Shown here: positions 1-7,476 of the stretch, in pieces
How the letters are laid out: each line of letters opens with the position of its first letter
How positions within the stretch are numbered: position 1 is the stretch's first letter
Origin: a bacterium
GTDB taxonomy: Bacteria; Planctomycetota; J058; JACQDU01
Length of the DNA stretch: 18,186 bases
NCBI GenBank assembly: GCA_016200955.1
Contig: JACQDU010000758.1
Span: 1-18,186, forward strand
Direction: 5' to 3'
Made by a program: the position numbers and the translations under genes
Notes under the pieces: generated by a model
What the model saw: the letters and a program-made list of their open reading frames with translations, nothing else
Database searches by the model: none
What the model was told of the DNA's origin: nothing

Positions 1-120
1 CCCGGGGGGACCCTGGGGGGCGAAGCCCCCCAGGAACTAGCCCGGGGGGACCCTGGGGGGCGAAGCCCCCCAGGAACTAGCCCGGGGGGACCCTGGGGGG
101 CGAAGCCCCCCAGGAACTAG
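1..120. repeat. Three perfect 40-bp tandem repeats with strong hairpins
   Basis: Three identical 40-bp units fill positions 1-40, 41-80 and 81-120. Each holds a perfect 10-bp inverted repeat (CCTGGGGGGC / GCCCCCCAGG) around a GAA loop. The loop region reads GCGAAGC, known from biophysical work as an unusually stable DNA mini-hairpin. The array starts at base 1, so it probably continues beyond the window. The last unit contains the TAG stop of glnA, which is read leftward into the array, so transcripts leaving glnA meet the hairpins at once. There is no U-tract. The hairpins may terminate transcription or protect the 3' end, but this is inferred. Confidence 0.95.
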
Positions 121-1538
121 ACGTCGAAGTAGAGCGCGAACTCCTGGGCGGTCGGGCGCAGGCGGATGTGGTCGATCTCCCTCTTGCGCTTCCACTCGAT
201 CCATGTCGCGATCACGTCCTCGGTGAACACGTCGCCCTTGAGGAGCCACTCGTGGTCCTTCTCGAGGTTCGTGATCGCCTGCTCGAGAGAGCCGGGCGTC
301 GAGGGCACCTTGGCCTTCTCCTCGGGCGGGAGGTCGTAAATGTCCTTGTCGAGCGGCTCCTTCGGGTCGATCCGGTTCTGGATCCCGTCGATCGCCGCCA
401 TGGTCATGGCCGCGAACGTGAGGTACGGGTTCGAGGCCGGGTCGGGGCAGCGGAACTCGAGCCGCTTCGCTTCCGGCTTCTGCGAGCCCACCGGGATGCG
501 GATCGACGCCGAGCGGTTCCGCGCCGAGTAAGCGAGGTTCACGGGAGCCTCGAACCCGGGCACGAGCCGCTTGTAGCTGTTCGTCGTCGGGTTCGTGATC
601 GCCACGAGCGCGGGCGCGTGCTTGAGGAGCCCTCCGATCACGTAGAGCGCGATATCGGAGAGGCCCGCGTAGCCGTCCCCGTACATCTGGTTCTGGCCCT
701 TCTTCCAGATCGAGAAGTGGACGTGCATGCCCGAGCCGTTGTCGCCGAACAGCGGCTTCGGCATGAAGGTCGCGGTCTTCTTGTGCTTGAGGGCCGTGTT
801 CTTGACGATGTACTTGAAGAGCATCATGTTGTCGCCGGCGCGGACCATCTCGTCGAAGCGGTAGTTGATCTCGCACTGGCCGGCCGTCGCGACCTCGTGG
901 TGGTGCCGCTCGACCTTGATGCCGCAGGCCTCGAGGTTCATGGACATCTCGGTCCTCAGGTCCTGGAGCTGGTCGGTCGGCGGGACGGGGAAGTAGCCTT
1001 CCTTGTGCCGCGGCTTGTAGCCGAGGTTCGGGGCCTCTTCCTTGCCCGAGTTCCACGCGCCCTCGCTCGAGTCGATCTTGTAGAACGCGAAGTTCGGGCC
1101 CGAGTCGAAGCGGACATCATCGAAGACGAAGAACTCGGCCTCGGGGCCGAAGTAGGCCGTGTCGCCGATCCCCGTCGAGCGCAGGTAAGCCTCGGCCTTC
1201 CGCGCGATGTTGCGAGGGTCGCGGCCGTAGTCCTGCCGCGTGATCGGGTCCTGGACGTTGCAGATGAGGACGAGCGTCGTCTCCTTCATGAAGGGGTCGA
1301 TGAACGCCGTCCGCGCGTCCGGGATGATGAGCATGTCGGACTCGTGGATCGACCGCCAGCCGCGGATCGACGAGCCGTCGAACGCGATCCCGTCCTCGAA
1401 GGTGTCCTCGTGCAGCTCGGAAATCGGGATCGTGATGTGTTGCCACGTGCCGATGAGGTCGTTGAAGCGCAGGTCGATGCATTTGACCTGCTTCTCCGCG
1501 CACATGTTGAGGACCTGCTTCGGCGTCATGATTCCCAT
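117..1538 (-). CDS. glnA: Glutamine synthetase, type I
   Basis: This enzyme makes glutamine from glutamate, ammonia and ATP in the cytoplasm and is the entry point for ammonia assimilation. The product is 473 aa, normal for the dodecameric GSI family. Visible signatures are FDGSSIRGW, the HHHEVATAGQ ATP/metal motif, MHVHFSIW and the active-site RNRSASIRIP. The segment IYDLPPEE near the C-terminus places Tyr401 at the position of the enterobacterial adenylylation tyrosine (Tyr397), so control by a GlnE-type enzyme is possible; no glnE is in the window. The ATG at 1536-1538 was chosen because AAGGAGG lies about 8 nt upstream and the protein begins with the usual MTPK-like sequence. A longer in-frame start at 1640 would add a non-homologous Ala/Arg-rich leader. 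It lies downstream of a PII-like gene on the same strand, and the stop codon is inside the tandem repeat array. Confidence 0.97.
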   Translation of the reverse strand: MGIMTPKQVLNMCAEKQVKCIDLRFNDLIGTWQHITIPISELHEDTFEDGIAFDGSSIRGWRSIHESDMLIIPDARTAFIDPFMKETTLVLICNVQDPITRQDYGRDPRNIARKAEAYLRSTGIGDTAYFGPEAEFFVFDDVRFDSGPNFAFYKIDSSEGAWNSGKEEAPNLGYKPRHKEGYFPVPPTDQLQDLRTEMSMNLEACGIKVERHHHEVATAGQCEINYRFDEMVRAGDNMMLFKYIVKNTALKHKKTATFMPKPLFGDNGSGMHVHFSIWKKGQNQMYGDGYAGLSDIALYVIGGLLKHAPALVAITNPTTNSYKRLVPGFEAPVNLAYSARNRSASIRIPVGSQKPEAKRLEFRCPDPASNPYLTFAAMTMAAIDGIQNRIDPKEPLDKDIYDLPPEEKAKVPSTPGSLEQAITNLEKDHEWLLKGDVFTEDVIATWIEWKRKREIDHIRLRPTAQEFALYFDV

Positions 1539-1699
1539 CGCGATCTCCTCCTTGCCCAATGGACTGGCTCGCCGCGCTCGCGGCGCCGCTCCTGGTTCTT
1601 CAGCGTCCGCGGCCTCGAGGTCGCGCACCGCGCGCGCCATCCCGGGCTGCCCGTATTCTCACCTGAATAACAGAGACCTCCGACATCCAGGGTGTTTTC

Positions 1700-1716
1700 G
1701 TGAGCGCCGCGCTCAC
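1700..1716. promoter_or_regulatory. Hairpin in the glnB-glnA spacer
   Basis: A perfect 7-bp inverted repeat (GTGAGCG / CGCTCAC, 3-nt loop) lies just past the stop of the PII-like gene within the 193-bp gap before glnA. On the minus strand no T-run follows it, so it is not a classic intrinsic terminator. It could partly attenuate read-through into glnA or act as an RNA-processing site. I found no convincing -35/-10 pair for a separate glnA promoter in the rest of the gap, although a more AT-rich patch lies around 1653-1675. Confidence 0.3.
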
Positions 1717-1731
1717 GCTGTCGCGGGGGAC

Positions 1732-2109
1732 TCAGATCGCCTCCGGTCCGCGCTCGCCCGTTCTTATGCGCACGCACTCCTCCAGCGGGAGGACGACGAC
1801 CTTGCCATCGCCCGGGCGGCCGCCGTCGAGCTTCGCGGCGCGCGCGATGGCCCGGACCGTGGGCTCGACGAAGGCCTCGTTGACGGCGATCTCGAGCTTC
1901 ACTTTTCTCACGAGACGCGGAGCGGCCTGTGCGCCCGCGTAAGCCGCGGCCGCGCGGCTCGGAGCGGCGGCGCCGCCGGCCTCGCCGTCGGCCGATTGCG
2001 CGAAGCCTTGAACGTCGGAGACCGTGAGACGGAAGACTTGAGCTTCGCCGAGAGCTTCCTTGACGGCTTCCAGTCGTTCCGGGCGCACGATGCCGACGAC
2101 GAGCTTCAA
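1732..2109 (-). CDS. glnB: PII-family nitrogen regulatory protein with aberrant T-loop
   Basis: PII proteins sense ATP/ADP and 2-oxoglutarate and bind targets through a flexible T-loop. This 125-aa protein has the family N-terminus (MKLVVGIVRPERLEAVKEAL), the KVKLEI strand with the 2-oxoglutarate/ATP-site lysine, the GDGKVVV B-loop and the C-terminal RIRTGERG. The T-loop is abnormal. Between GF (35-36) and the tyrosine aligned with E. coli Tyr46 there are 20 residues instead of 9, mostly Ala, Gly and Ser. The residue aligned with the uridylylated Tyr51 is Ala62, so control by uridylylation is unlikely. The start is TTG, supported by GGAG about 7 nt upstream, by the exact family N-terminus and by a promoter about 30 bp upstream. 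It precedes glnA on the same strand, which fits a nitrogen role. It could be a diverged PII paralogue with a different partner. Confidence 0.88.
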   Translation of the reverse strand: MKLVVGIVRPERLEAVKEALGEAQVFRLTVSDVQGFAQSADGEAGGAAAPSRAAAAYAGAQAAPRLVRKVKLEIAVNEAFVEPTVRAIARAAKLDGGRPGDGKVVVLPLEECVRIRTGERGPEAI

Positions 2110-2140
2110 TGCAACTCTCCGGCGGGTTTTGAAGGGCGCC

Positions 2141-2168
2141 AGTATAAATGCGGGTTCCCGCGAATCAA
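2141..2168 (-). promoter_or_regulatory. Sigma-70-type promoter of the PII-like gene, with palindrome in the spacer
   Basis: On the minus strand TTGATT (2163-2168) and TATACT (2141-2146) are separated by 16 bp, close to the consensus -35 and -10. Transcription would start near 2134, about 25 nt before the TTG codon, which supports that unusual start. The spacer holds the inverted repeat GCGGG-TT-CCCGC (2150-2161), a possible operator site. Confidence 0.6.
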
Positions 2169-2223
2169 CGATCCGAGAGACTTGCCGTGCTTCCGCGCGC
2201 GATTTTTAGTTCTGTGAGAAAGC

Positions 2224-2838
2224 CTAGCGGTGCTCGGCTTCGTACCCGATCGTGCCGCGAGCGTCCAGGTAGATCCCCCGGAGCCCGCTCGCCGTGGGAG
2301 AGGCGTGCGCCTCGAAGGAGCGGCCGCCGTCCTGGAGGTCCACGCGGAGCTCGTAGCCCTCGATCGAGATCGGGCGGACGAGGCCCTCGCGCTCGAGCTC
2401 GTCGAGGGCGGCGTAGCTCGCCGCCTTCTTCCTGTGAGAGACCTCCGCCTCGTAGATCGCATGGAGAGCTTCCTGGGCGCGGCGCTCCGTGCGAACGGCG
2501 CTCGCGCTCGAGACCTCGGCGAGGAGAGGGAACGCGACCGCGGTGGCGATCGAGAGCGCGCCCACGACGACCGCCGGGACGAAGATGAGGCGCCTCCTCA
2601 CGCGAAGGAACTTCTTCGCCATGGCCGCGGGCGAGGAGCGAGCGCGCCGCGACTCGGCGCGGAACTCCTCGAGCTTGATCATGCCCGAGCGGCAGGCGAG
2701 GCAGATCCCGGTCCCCAGCGTGTCTTGCCGGAGGCACAGCGAGCAGACGGGAGTCCCGCACCGGTCGCAGCTCGCGGTGCCGGGATTGCCGCAGCGGCAC
2801 GCCGCGCTCCCTGGAAGCGTGGGAGATGGCGCGGTCAT
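2224..2838 (-). CDS. Zinc-ribbon membrane protein with pilin-like C-terminal domain
   Basis: I do not recognise a named family. The 204-aa protein has three visible parts. Residues 14-49 carry eight cysteines in CxC and CxxC pairs (14, 16, 24, 27, 32, 35, 46, 49), a B-box-type or double zinc ribbon. Residues about 84-108 form one hydrophobic membrane segment after a basic stretch (RVRRR). Residues about 115-204 resemble the globular part of type IV pilins/pseudopilins: an ARxALxxIYxAE-like helix, a YAALDELEREGLV segment, a GYELRV strand and a final GIYLDARGTIGY strand. No prepilin-peptidase site is visible, so the zinc ribbon is probably cytoplasmic and the C-terminal domain extracytoplasmic. 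The ATG at 2836-2838 has only a weak ribosome binding site. It lies between the PII-like gene and the opp operon, with no clear functional link to either. Confidence 0.7.
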   Translation of the reverse strand: MTAPSPTLPGSAACRCGNPGTASCDRCGTPVCSLCLRQDTLGTGICLACRSGMIKLEEFRAESRRARSSPAAMAKKFLRVRRRLIFVPAVVVGALSIATAVAFPLLAEVSSASAVRTERRAQEALHAIYEAEVSHRKKAASYAALDELEREGLVRPISIEGYELRVDLQDGGRSFEAHASPTASGLRGIYLDARGTIGYEAEHR

Positions 2839-2889
2839 GAGAGTCGTCCGGCCTGTCCCGGGTGCCGTCGAAGGGCGGGCGACGATCGC

Positions 2890-3004
2890 GAATTCAGCAC
2901 TCGCCGAAGGCGAATGCGGTGGTGCAATGATTCACTTGCGCCTTGCGGCCCTCGCGCACCGGTCCCAACACATCCCCCGCCGCAAGGCGCCAGTGAATTC
3001 ATGC
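2890..3004. repeat. Long imperfect inverted repeat in the intergenic region
   Basis: The 206-bp gap between oppF and the zinc-ribbon gene holds two arms, 2924-2949 and 2979-3004. They pair over about 26 bp with few mismatches, including a perfect GCGCCTTGCGG / CCGCAAGGCGC core, around a 29-nt loop. A smaller hairpin (TCGCC-GAA-GGCGA) lies at 2901-2913. GAATTCA-type ends occur near 2890 and 2995, so the whole block could be a small MITE-like or REP-like element. It lies 40 bp past the oppF stop and could also end opp transcription. No open reading frame of note was seen here. Confidence 0.55.
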
Positions 3005-3044
3005 GGCGACTCTCTGCTCCGACGTCCCGCTCGCCGTCCCTCCC

Positions 3045-4094
3045 TCACTCTATCTCGGCGGGCACGATGGCGCCCGGAGGAGTCTCTCCGAGCGAAAGCT
3101 CCGCGTAGTGGCAGGCGACCTTGTGCTCGCTCTCGCCCGGGACCGTGGGGAGCGGGCGGAGAGGCGGCCTCTCCTTCTCGCAGCGGCCGGCCGAGTCGGC
3201 GCGAGCACGCAGCGGGCAGCGCGAGGCGAACTTGCAGCCCACGACCTCCCGGTCGGGAGAGGGCACGTCGCCCTCGAGGAGGATGCGCTTCCGCTGGCTC
3301 TCGACCTCGGGGTCGGGGACCGGCACCGCGGAGAGGAGCGCTTGCGTGTAAGGGTGGAGCGGCCTCGCGTAGAGCGTGTCGCGCGAGGCGAGCTCGGCGA
3401 TCTCTCCCAGGTACATCACCGCGACGCGGTCGGAAATATGTCTCACGACGGCCAGGTCGTGCGCGATGAACAGGTAAGCGAGGTTGAGCCTCGCCTTGAG
3501 CTCGACCAGGAGGTTCACGATCTGCGCCTGGATCGAGACGTCGAGCGCCGAGACCGGCTCGTCGAGCACGAGGAGAGTCGGCGAGAGCGCGAGCGCTCGG
3601 GCGATCCCGATCCTCTGCCGCTGCCCGCCCGAGAACTCGTGCGGGTATCTCTCGGCGTAGCTCCGGGCGAGGCCGACCAGGTCGAGCAGCTCGAGCACGC
3701 GCTTCTGGGCTTCGGCTCTCTTGAACTCGTAGTTCCTGAGAGGCTCCGCGACGATCGCTCCCACGGTCAGGCGCGGGTCGAGCGACGCGTAAGGGTCCTG
3801 GAAGACCATCTGAACGTGCCGCCGGATCGGCCGGAACTGATACGGCCGGAGGCCCGTGAGCTCGTCTCCCTGGAACTTCACGCTCCCTTCGGTCACCGGG
3901 ACCAGGCCTATGATCGCGCGAGCGGTCGTGGATTTCCCGCAGCCCGACTCTCCCACGAGGCCGAGGACGCCGCCTCGCTCGAGCTCTAAGCTCACGCCGT
4001 CCACGGCGCGGATGCGGCCGACTTCTCTCTTGATGAGGAAGCCCTTCTCGACGGGGAAGTGGACCTTCAAGTCGCTCACCGCGAGGAGCGTCAC
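3045..4094 (-). CDS. oppF: Oligopeptide ABC transporter ATPase OppF/DppF
   Basis: This is one of two ATPases that power peptide import at the inner face of the membrane. The 349-aa protein has Walker A GESGCGKST (48-56, Lys54), Q-loop Gln99, signature FSGGQRQR (154-161), Walker B VLDEP (176-180) and an H-loop in IAHDLAV. Its C-terminal extension has HPYTQALL and a GCxFxxRCP cysteine cluster typical of the Opp/Dpp ATPase subfamily. The start is GTG at 4092-4094: its GTGA overlaps the oppD stop (TGA, 4091-4093), a common sign of translational coupling, and GAGGAG lies just upstream. It is the last gene of the opp operon. Substrate class (oligo- versus dipeptide) cannot be decided from this subunit. 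Confidence 0.95.
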   Translation of the reverse strand: MTLLAVSDLKVHFPVEKGFLIKREVGRIRAVDGVSLELERGGVLGLVGESGCGKSTTARAIIGLVPVTEGSVKFQGDELTGLRPYQFRPIRRHVQMVFQDPYASLDPRLTVGAIVAEPLRNYEFKRAEAQKRVLELLDLVGLARSYAERYPHEFSGGQRQRIGIARALALSPTLLVLDEPVSALDVSIQAQIVNLLVELKARLNLAYLFIAHDLAVVRHISDRVAVMYLGEIAELASRDTLYARPLHPYTQALLSAVPVPDPEVESQRKRILLEGDVPSPDREVVGCKFASRCPLRARADSAGRCEKERPPLRPLPTVPGESEHKVACHYAELSLGETPPGAIVPAEIE

Positions 4095-5131
4095 TTCTTC
4101 TCCTCCTCGGGGCCGCGATAGGGCGGCTTGTCCTGCGGGTGGAGGAAGCAAGCCGCGTAATGCCCCGGCTCGACCTCGAGGAGCGGCGGGACCTTCTTGT
4201 CGCAGGGCTCGAAGCGGTGAGGGCAGCGCGGGTGGAAGGCACAGCCCGAGGGCACGGCTCGGAGGTCCGGGGGAGAGCCGCCGATCGGCTTCAGCTCCTC
4301 TCTCCTCGTGGCGTCGAGGCGAGGGATCGATGCGAGGAGGCCCTGGGCGTAAGGGTGGAGCGGCTTCTTGAACAGCTCGCGCACGGGAGCGGTCTCGATG
4401 ACCTTCCCGGCGTACATGACCGCGACCCGGTGAGCCATCCCGGCGATCACGCCCAGGTCGTGCGTGATGAGGACGATCGCCGTCTTTCTTTCTCCATGAA
4501 TTCGCCGTAGAAGGTCCAGGATCTGGGCCGAGATCGTCACGTCGAGCGCCGTGGTCGGCTCGTCCGCGACGAGGAGCGTCGGCTCGCACATGAGGGCCAT
4601 GGCGATCATGACCCGCTGGCGCATGCCGCCCGAGAACTGGTGCGGATACTGATCGATCCGGCGCTCGGGGGCCGGGATCCCGACGGCCGAGAGCAGCTCG
4701 AGCGCCCGCGCCCGCGACTCCTCGGGGCCCGTGCCCTCGTGCTCCTCGAGGACCTCCGTGAGCTGCCGCGAGACCTTGAGGAACGGGTTGAGCGACGTCA
4801 TCGGGTCCTGGAAGATCATGGCCATCTCGCGGCCGCGGAGCTTCCTCACGGTCGAGAGAGGCGCTCTCAGGAGCTCGAGGCGCTGGGTCGGGTTTCGCTG
4901 GAAGAAGATCTCGCCCGACGGGTGATGCGCGGGCGGCTCGGGGAGCAGGCGGAGCACGGAGAGGTTGGCGACCGACTTCCCGGAGCCGGACTCTCCCACG
5001 ATCCCGAGGACTTCTCCCGCTCGCACGTAGAAGGAGGCGCCGTCCACGGCCTTCACGTCGGCGCCGTCGTCGGTCCTGAAGTAAGTCTTCAGGTCCCTCA
5101 CCTCGAGGACGACGGGGGCGGACTCGCTCAC
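4091..5131 (-). CDS. oppD: Oligopeptide ABC transporter ATPase OppD/DppD
   Basis: This is the second ATPase of the peptide importer and would pair with OppF under the OppBC channel. The 346-aa product has Walker A GESGSGKS (46-53), Q-loop Gln108 in IFQDPMTSLNP, signature FSGGMRQR (166-173), Walker B LLVADEP (186-192), H-loop His224 and the C-terminal HPYAQGLLASIP segment. Cysteines 297, 303, 310 and 328 form the cluster seen in this subfamily, reported in relatives to hold an iron-sulfur centre. The start is GTG (5129-5131), one base after the oppC stop, with AAGGG upstream. Its end overlaps the oppF start by 4 nt. Confidence 0.95.
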   Translation of the reverse strand: MSESAPVVLEVRDLKTYFRTDDGADVKAVDGASFYVRAGEVLGIVGESGSGKSVANLSVLRLLPEPPAHHPSGEIFFQRNPTQRLELLRAPLSTVRKLRGREMAMIFQDPMTSLNPFLKVSRQLTEVLEEHEGTGPEESRARALELLSAVGIPAPERRIDQYPHQFSGGMRQRVMIAMALMCEPTLLVADEPTTALDVTISAQILDLLRRIHGERKTAIVLITHDLGVIAGMAHRVAVMYAGKVIETAPVRELFKKPLHPYAQGLLASIPRLDATRREELKPIGGSPPDLRAVPSGCAFHPRCPHRFEPCDKKVPPLLEVEPGHYAACFLHPQDKPPYRGPEEEKK

Positions 5132-5132
5132 G

Positions 5133-6551
5133 CTAACCCTTCCCTCGGAGGCGCGGGTCGAGCGCGTCTCTCAGGCCGTCTCCCAGGAAGTTCAGGGCGA
5201 AGAGCGTCAAGCTCAGCGCGGTCGCGCTCCAGAGGAGGAGCCACGGGAAGCCGCCGAGCGCGAGGTCCATGCCGCTCTTCGTGAGGCTCCCCCACGACTC
5301 GAGGTTCTGGCCGTTGTACTGAACGGAGAGGCCGAGGAACGAGAGGAAGGCTTCCGTGAGGATCACTTCCGGGATCGTGAGGGTCGTGTAGACGATCACG
5401 GTGCCGAGGCTGTTCGGGACGAGGTGCCCGAAGACGATCCCGAACGTGCTCGTGCCCGAGACGCGGGCCGCCTCGATGAACTCCTTCTCTTTCAGCGAGA
5501 GGACCTGGCCGCGGACGATCCGGGCCATCGTGAGCCACTCGACCGCGCCGATCGCCGCGAACAAGAGGATGAGCGAGCGGCCGAAGAGCACGAGCAGGAT
5601 GATCACGAAGAACATGAAGGGGATCGCGTAGAGGATGTCCACGATCCGCATCATGAGCTCGTCCGTGCGCCCTCCCGCGTAGCCCGAGAGCGCGCCATAG
5701 GCGACCCCGATCACGAGCGAGACCAGCGTCGCGACGATCCCGACCATGAGCGAGATTCGCCCGCCGAAGATGATCCGCGAGAGGATGTCTCGGCCGGAGT
5801 CATCCGTCCCGAGGAGGTGCGTGTGCACGAACGGCGAGCCGTCCAGGGCGACGTCCAGGACCTCGTCGGCCGCGACCTCCACGCGCTTCTCGGGCTTGGA
5901 GTCCACGGCGAGCGAGGCGACCTTCCCTTGCTCGACGCGCGCCTCGACCTCGCGGGTGCGCTCGCCCTTCCGCCATTGAGCGACGAGGACGGCCTGCCCG
6001 GTCGCCGCGCCCGCGAGCGGTTCCGGCAGGACCTTGCCTTTCTCGACGGTCGTGGCCGCCGCGGCGACGCGCTTCTCTCCCTCGCCCGCCACGATCCGTT
6101 CGCCGGAAGCGAGAGCGAGCACGTCGGGCGACTCGCTGTGCGGGTCGTCGGCGTCGAGGTCGGGGCCGAGCTCGATGTGCTCGACCTTGCCGTCGTGCGA
6201 GACCTTGATTCGGAGGTCCCGGGTGCGTGCCTCCTCCTTCTTCACCTTGATGACGTGGGTACCGGAGGAGGGGAAGGGTGCCGGGGGCGCCGAACCCTCC
6301 GAGAACGTCATGATGAGCTCGAGGGTCGCGTGCGAGTAGAGGGGCGGCCGCTTCCCCGTCCACCACTCCTGGTGCTGCGGGTCGTACGGCACGATCCAGG
6401 GCGCGAGCGCCGCGGCGATGCCGATCACGGAGAGCCAGGCGAGGCTCATCACCGCGAAGCGGTTCTTCCGGAGCCGGCTCCATGCCTCGCCCCAGAGGCT
6501 CCTCGGCGGAGCCTCCTTCTTCTCCTCTTGGACCGCGACCGCTTCAGTCAT
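5133..6551 (-). CDS. oppC: Oligopeptide ABC transporter permease OppC with large periplasmic insertion
   Basis: This inner-membrane permease forms half of the peptide channel. The C-terminal half is ordinary: HLLGTDDSGRDILSR at 245-259, multiple membrane helices, and the EAA loop that contacts the ATPases at about 357-380 (EFIEAARVSGTSTFG). The usual first helix is at about 33-53. Between that helix and the GTD motif there are about 190 residues where relatives have about 20-40. The extra part (about 75-240) is polar, beta-strand-like and rich in Val, Glu and Lys, with no membrane segment, so it should lie in the periplasm. Total length is 472 aa against roughly 300 for the family. The ATG at 6549-6551 overlaps the oppB stop by 8 nt. 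No homology of the insert is recognised. Confidence 0.93.
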   Translation of the reverse strand: MTEAVAVQEEKKEAPPRSLWGEAWSRLRKNRFAVMSLAWLSVIGIAAALAPWIVPYDPQHQEWWTGKRPPLYSHATLELIMTFSEGSAPPAPFPSSGTHVIKVKKEEARTRDLRIKVSHDGKVEHIELGPDLDADDPHSESPDVLALASGERIVAGEGEKRVAAAATTVEKGKVLPEPLAGAATGQAVLVAQWRKGERTREVEARVEQGKVASLAVDSKPEKRVEVAADEVLDVALDGSPFVHTHLLGTDDSGRDILSRIIFGGRISLMVGIVATLVSLVIGVAYGALSGYAGGRTDELMMRIVDILYAIPFMFFVIILLVLFGRSLILLFAAIGAVEWLTMARIVRGQVLSLKEKEFIEAARVSGTSTFGIVFGHLVPNSLGTVIVYTTLTIPEVILTEAFLSFLGLSVQYNGQNLESWGSLTKSGMDLALGGFPWLLLWSATALSLTLFALNFLGDGLRDALDPRLRGKG

Positions 6552-7470
6552 AGCGGATCCGCGGGTCGAGGAAGCCGTAGGCCACGTCCACGACGAGGTT
6601 CAGGACGACGAGGAGCGTCCCGACGAAGACGACGAGCCCCTGCGTGAGCCCGTAGTCGCGGTTGAGCGCGCTCTGCGTGAACTGCCGGCCGAGGCCCGGG
6701 ACCTGGAAGATCGTCTCGACCACGAGCGAGCCCGTGATGATGAAAGCGACCGCGGGCCCGAGGAAGGAGACGACGGGGAGCAGCGCTCCCTTGAGCGCGT
6801 GGCGGAGGACGACGACATGCTCTCTCAGGCCCTTCGCTCGCGCGGTGCGGATGTAGTCCTGATTCACGACCTCGAGGAGGCCCGCTCTCATGAGGCGAGC
6901 GATGCGCGCCGCGTAAGGAAGCGAGAGCGTGATCGCGGGCAGCACGATGTCCTTCGAGAACCCGTTCGCGTCCCAGCCCGACACGCGGAACCACCCGAGC
7001 TTGAGCGAGAACACGACCACGAGGAGCGGCCCCGTGACGAACGCGGGGAGCGTGATCCCGACCATCGAGATCGTCATGGAGGAATAGTCCCAGCGCGAGT
7101 TCGGCTTGAGCCCGGCGAGGATCCCCGCGGTCATGCCCATGACGAGCGCGAGCGCCATGGCCGTGGTCCCGAGGACGAAGGAGGGCAACCAGTGCCGGGA
7201 GATGATCTCGTTGACCGTGAGGTCCTTGTACTTGAGCGAGGGCCCGAGATCACCCCGGACGACGTTCCCGAGGTAGTAGATGAACTGGACGGGGATCGAC
7301 TTGTCGAGGTGGTAGAAGGCCCGCTGCCGCTCCTGGATCTCGGGCGGCGTCGCTTTCTCGGACGAGAAGGGAGAGCCCGGCGCCACGCGCACCATGGTGA
7401 AGGTGATGACGAGGAGGAGGAAGATCACCAGCGGTGCGGTGACGAGGCGTCTCAGGATGTACTTGAGCAT
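6544..7470 (-). CDS. oppB: Oligopeptide ABC transporter permease OppB
   Basis: This is the other channel-forming permease. The 308-aa protein begins MLKYILRRLV followed by a first hydrophobic helix (about 9-29), as is usual for OppB/DppB, and has five more hydrophobic segments. The EAA loop is DYIRTARAKGL (205-215), followed by the HALKGALLPV segment. Length and layout are normal and there is no insertion, unlike its partner OppC. The ATG at 7468-7470 lies 6 nt after the oppA stop. No strong ribosome binding site is visible, so translation is probably coupled to oppA. Its end overlaps the oppC start by 8 nt. Confidence 0.96.
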   Translation of the reverse strand: MLKYILRRLVTAPLVIFLLLVITFTMVRVAPGSPFSSEKATPPEIQERQRAFYHLDKSIPVQFIYYLGNVVRGDLGPSLKYKDLTVNEIISRHWLPSFVLGTTAMALALVMGMTAGILAGLKPNSRWDYSSMTISMVGITLPAFVTGPLLVVVFSLKLGWFRVSGWDANGFSKDIVLPAITLSLPYAARIARLMRAGLLEVVNQDYIRTARAKGLREHVVVLRHALKGALLPVVSFLGPAVAFIITGSLVVETIFQVPGLGRQFTQSALNRDYGLTQGLVVFVGTLLVVLNLVVDVAYGFLDPRIRYD

Positions 7471-7476
7471 GCGGTC

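Noticed and set aside
1539..1640. Upstream in-frame start for glnA (34 extra residues)
   Set aside because: The downstream ATG has a strong ribosome binding site and matches the family N-terminus. The extension is Ala/Arg-rich non-homologous sequence.
168..1670. Long plus-strand reading frame opposite glnA
   Set aside because: It is antisense to a clear glutamine synthetase and consists of Arg/Val/Asp/Leu-rich shadow sequence with no family signature.
2924..3004. Integron attC site
   Set aside because: The conserved core-site sequences (RYYYAAC/GTTRRRY) are not present at the arm ends, and no integrase or cassette genes are seen.
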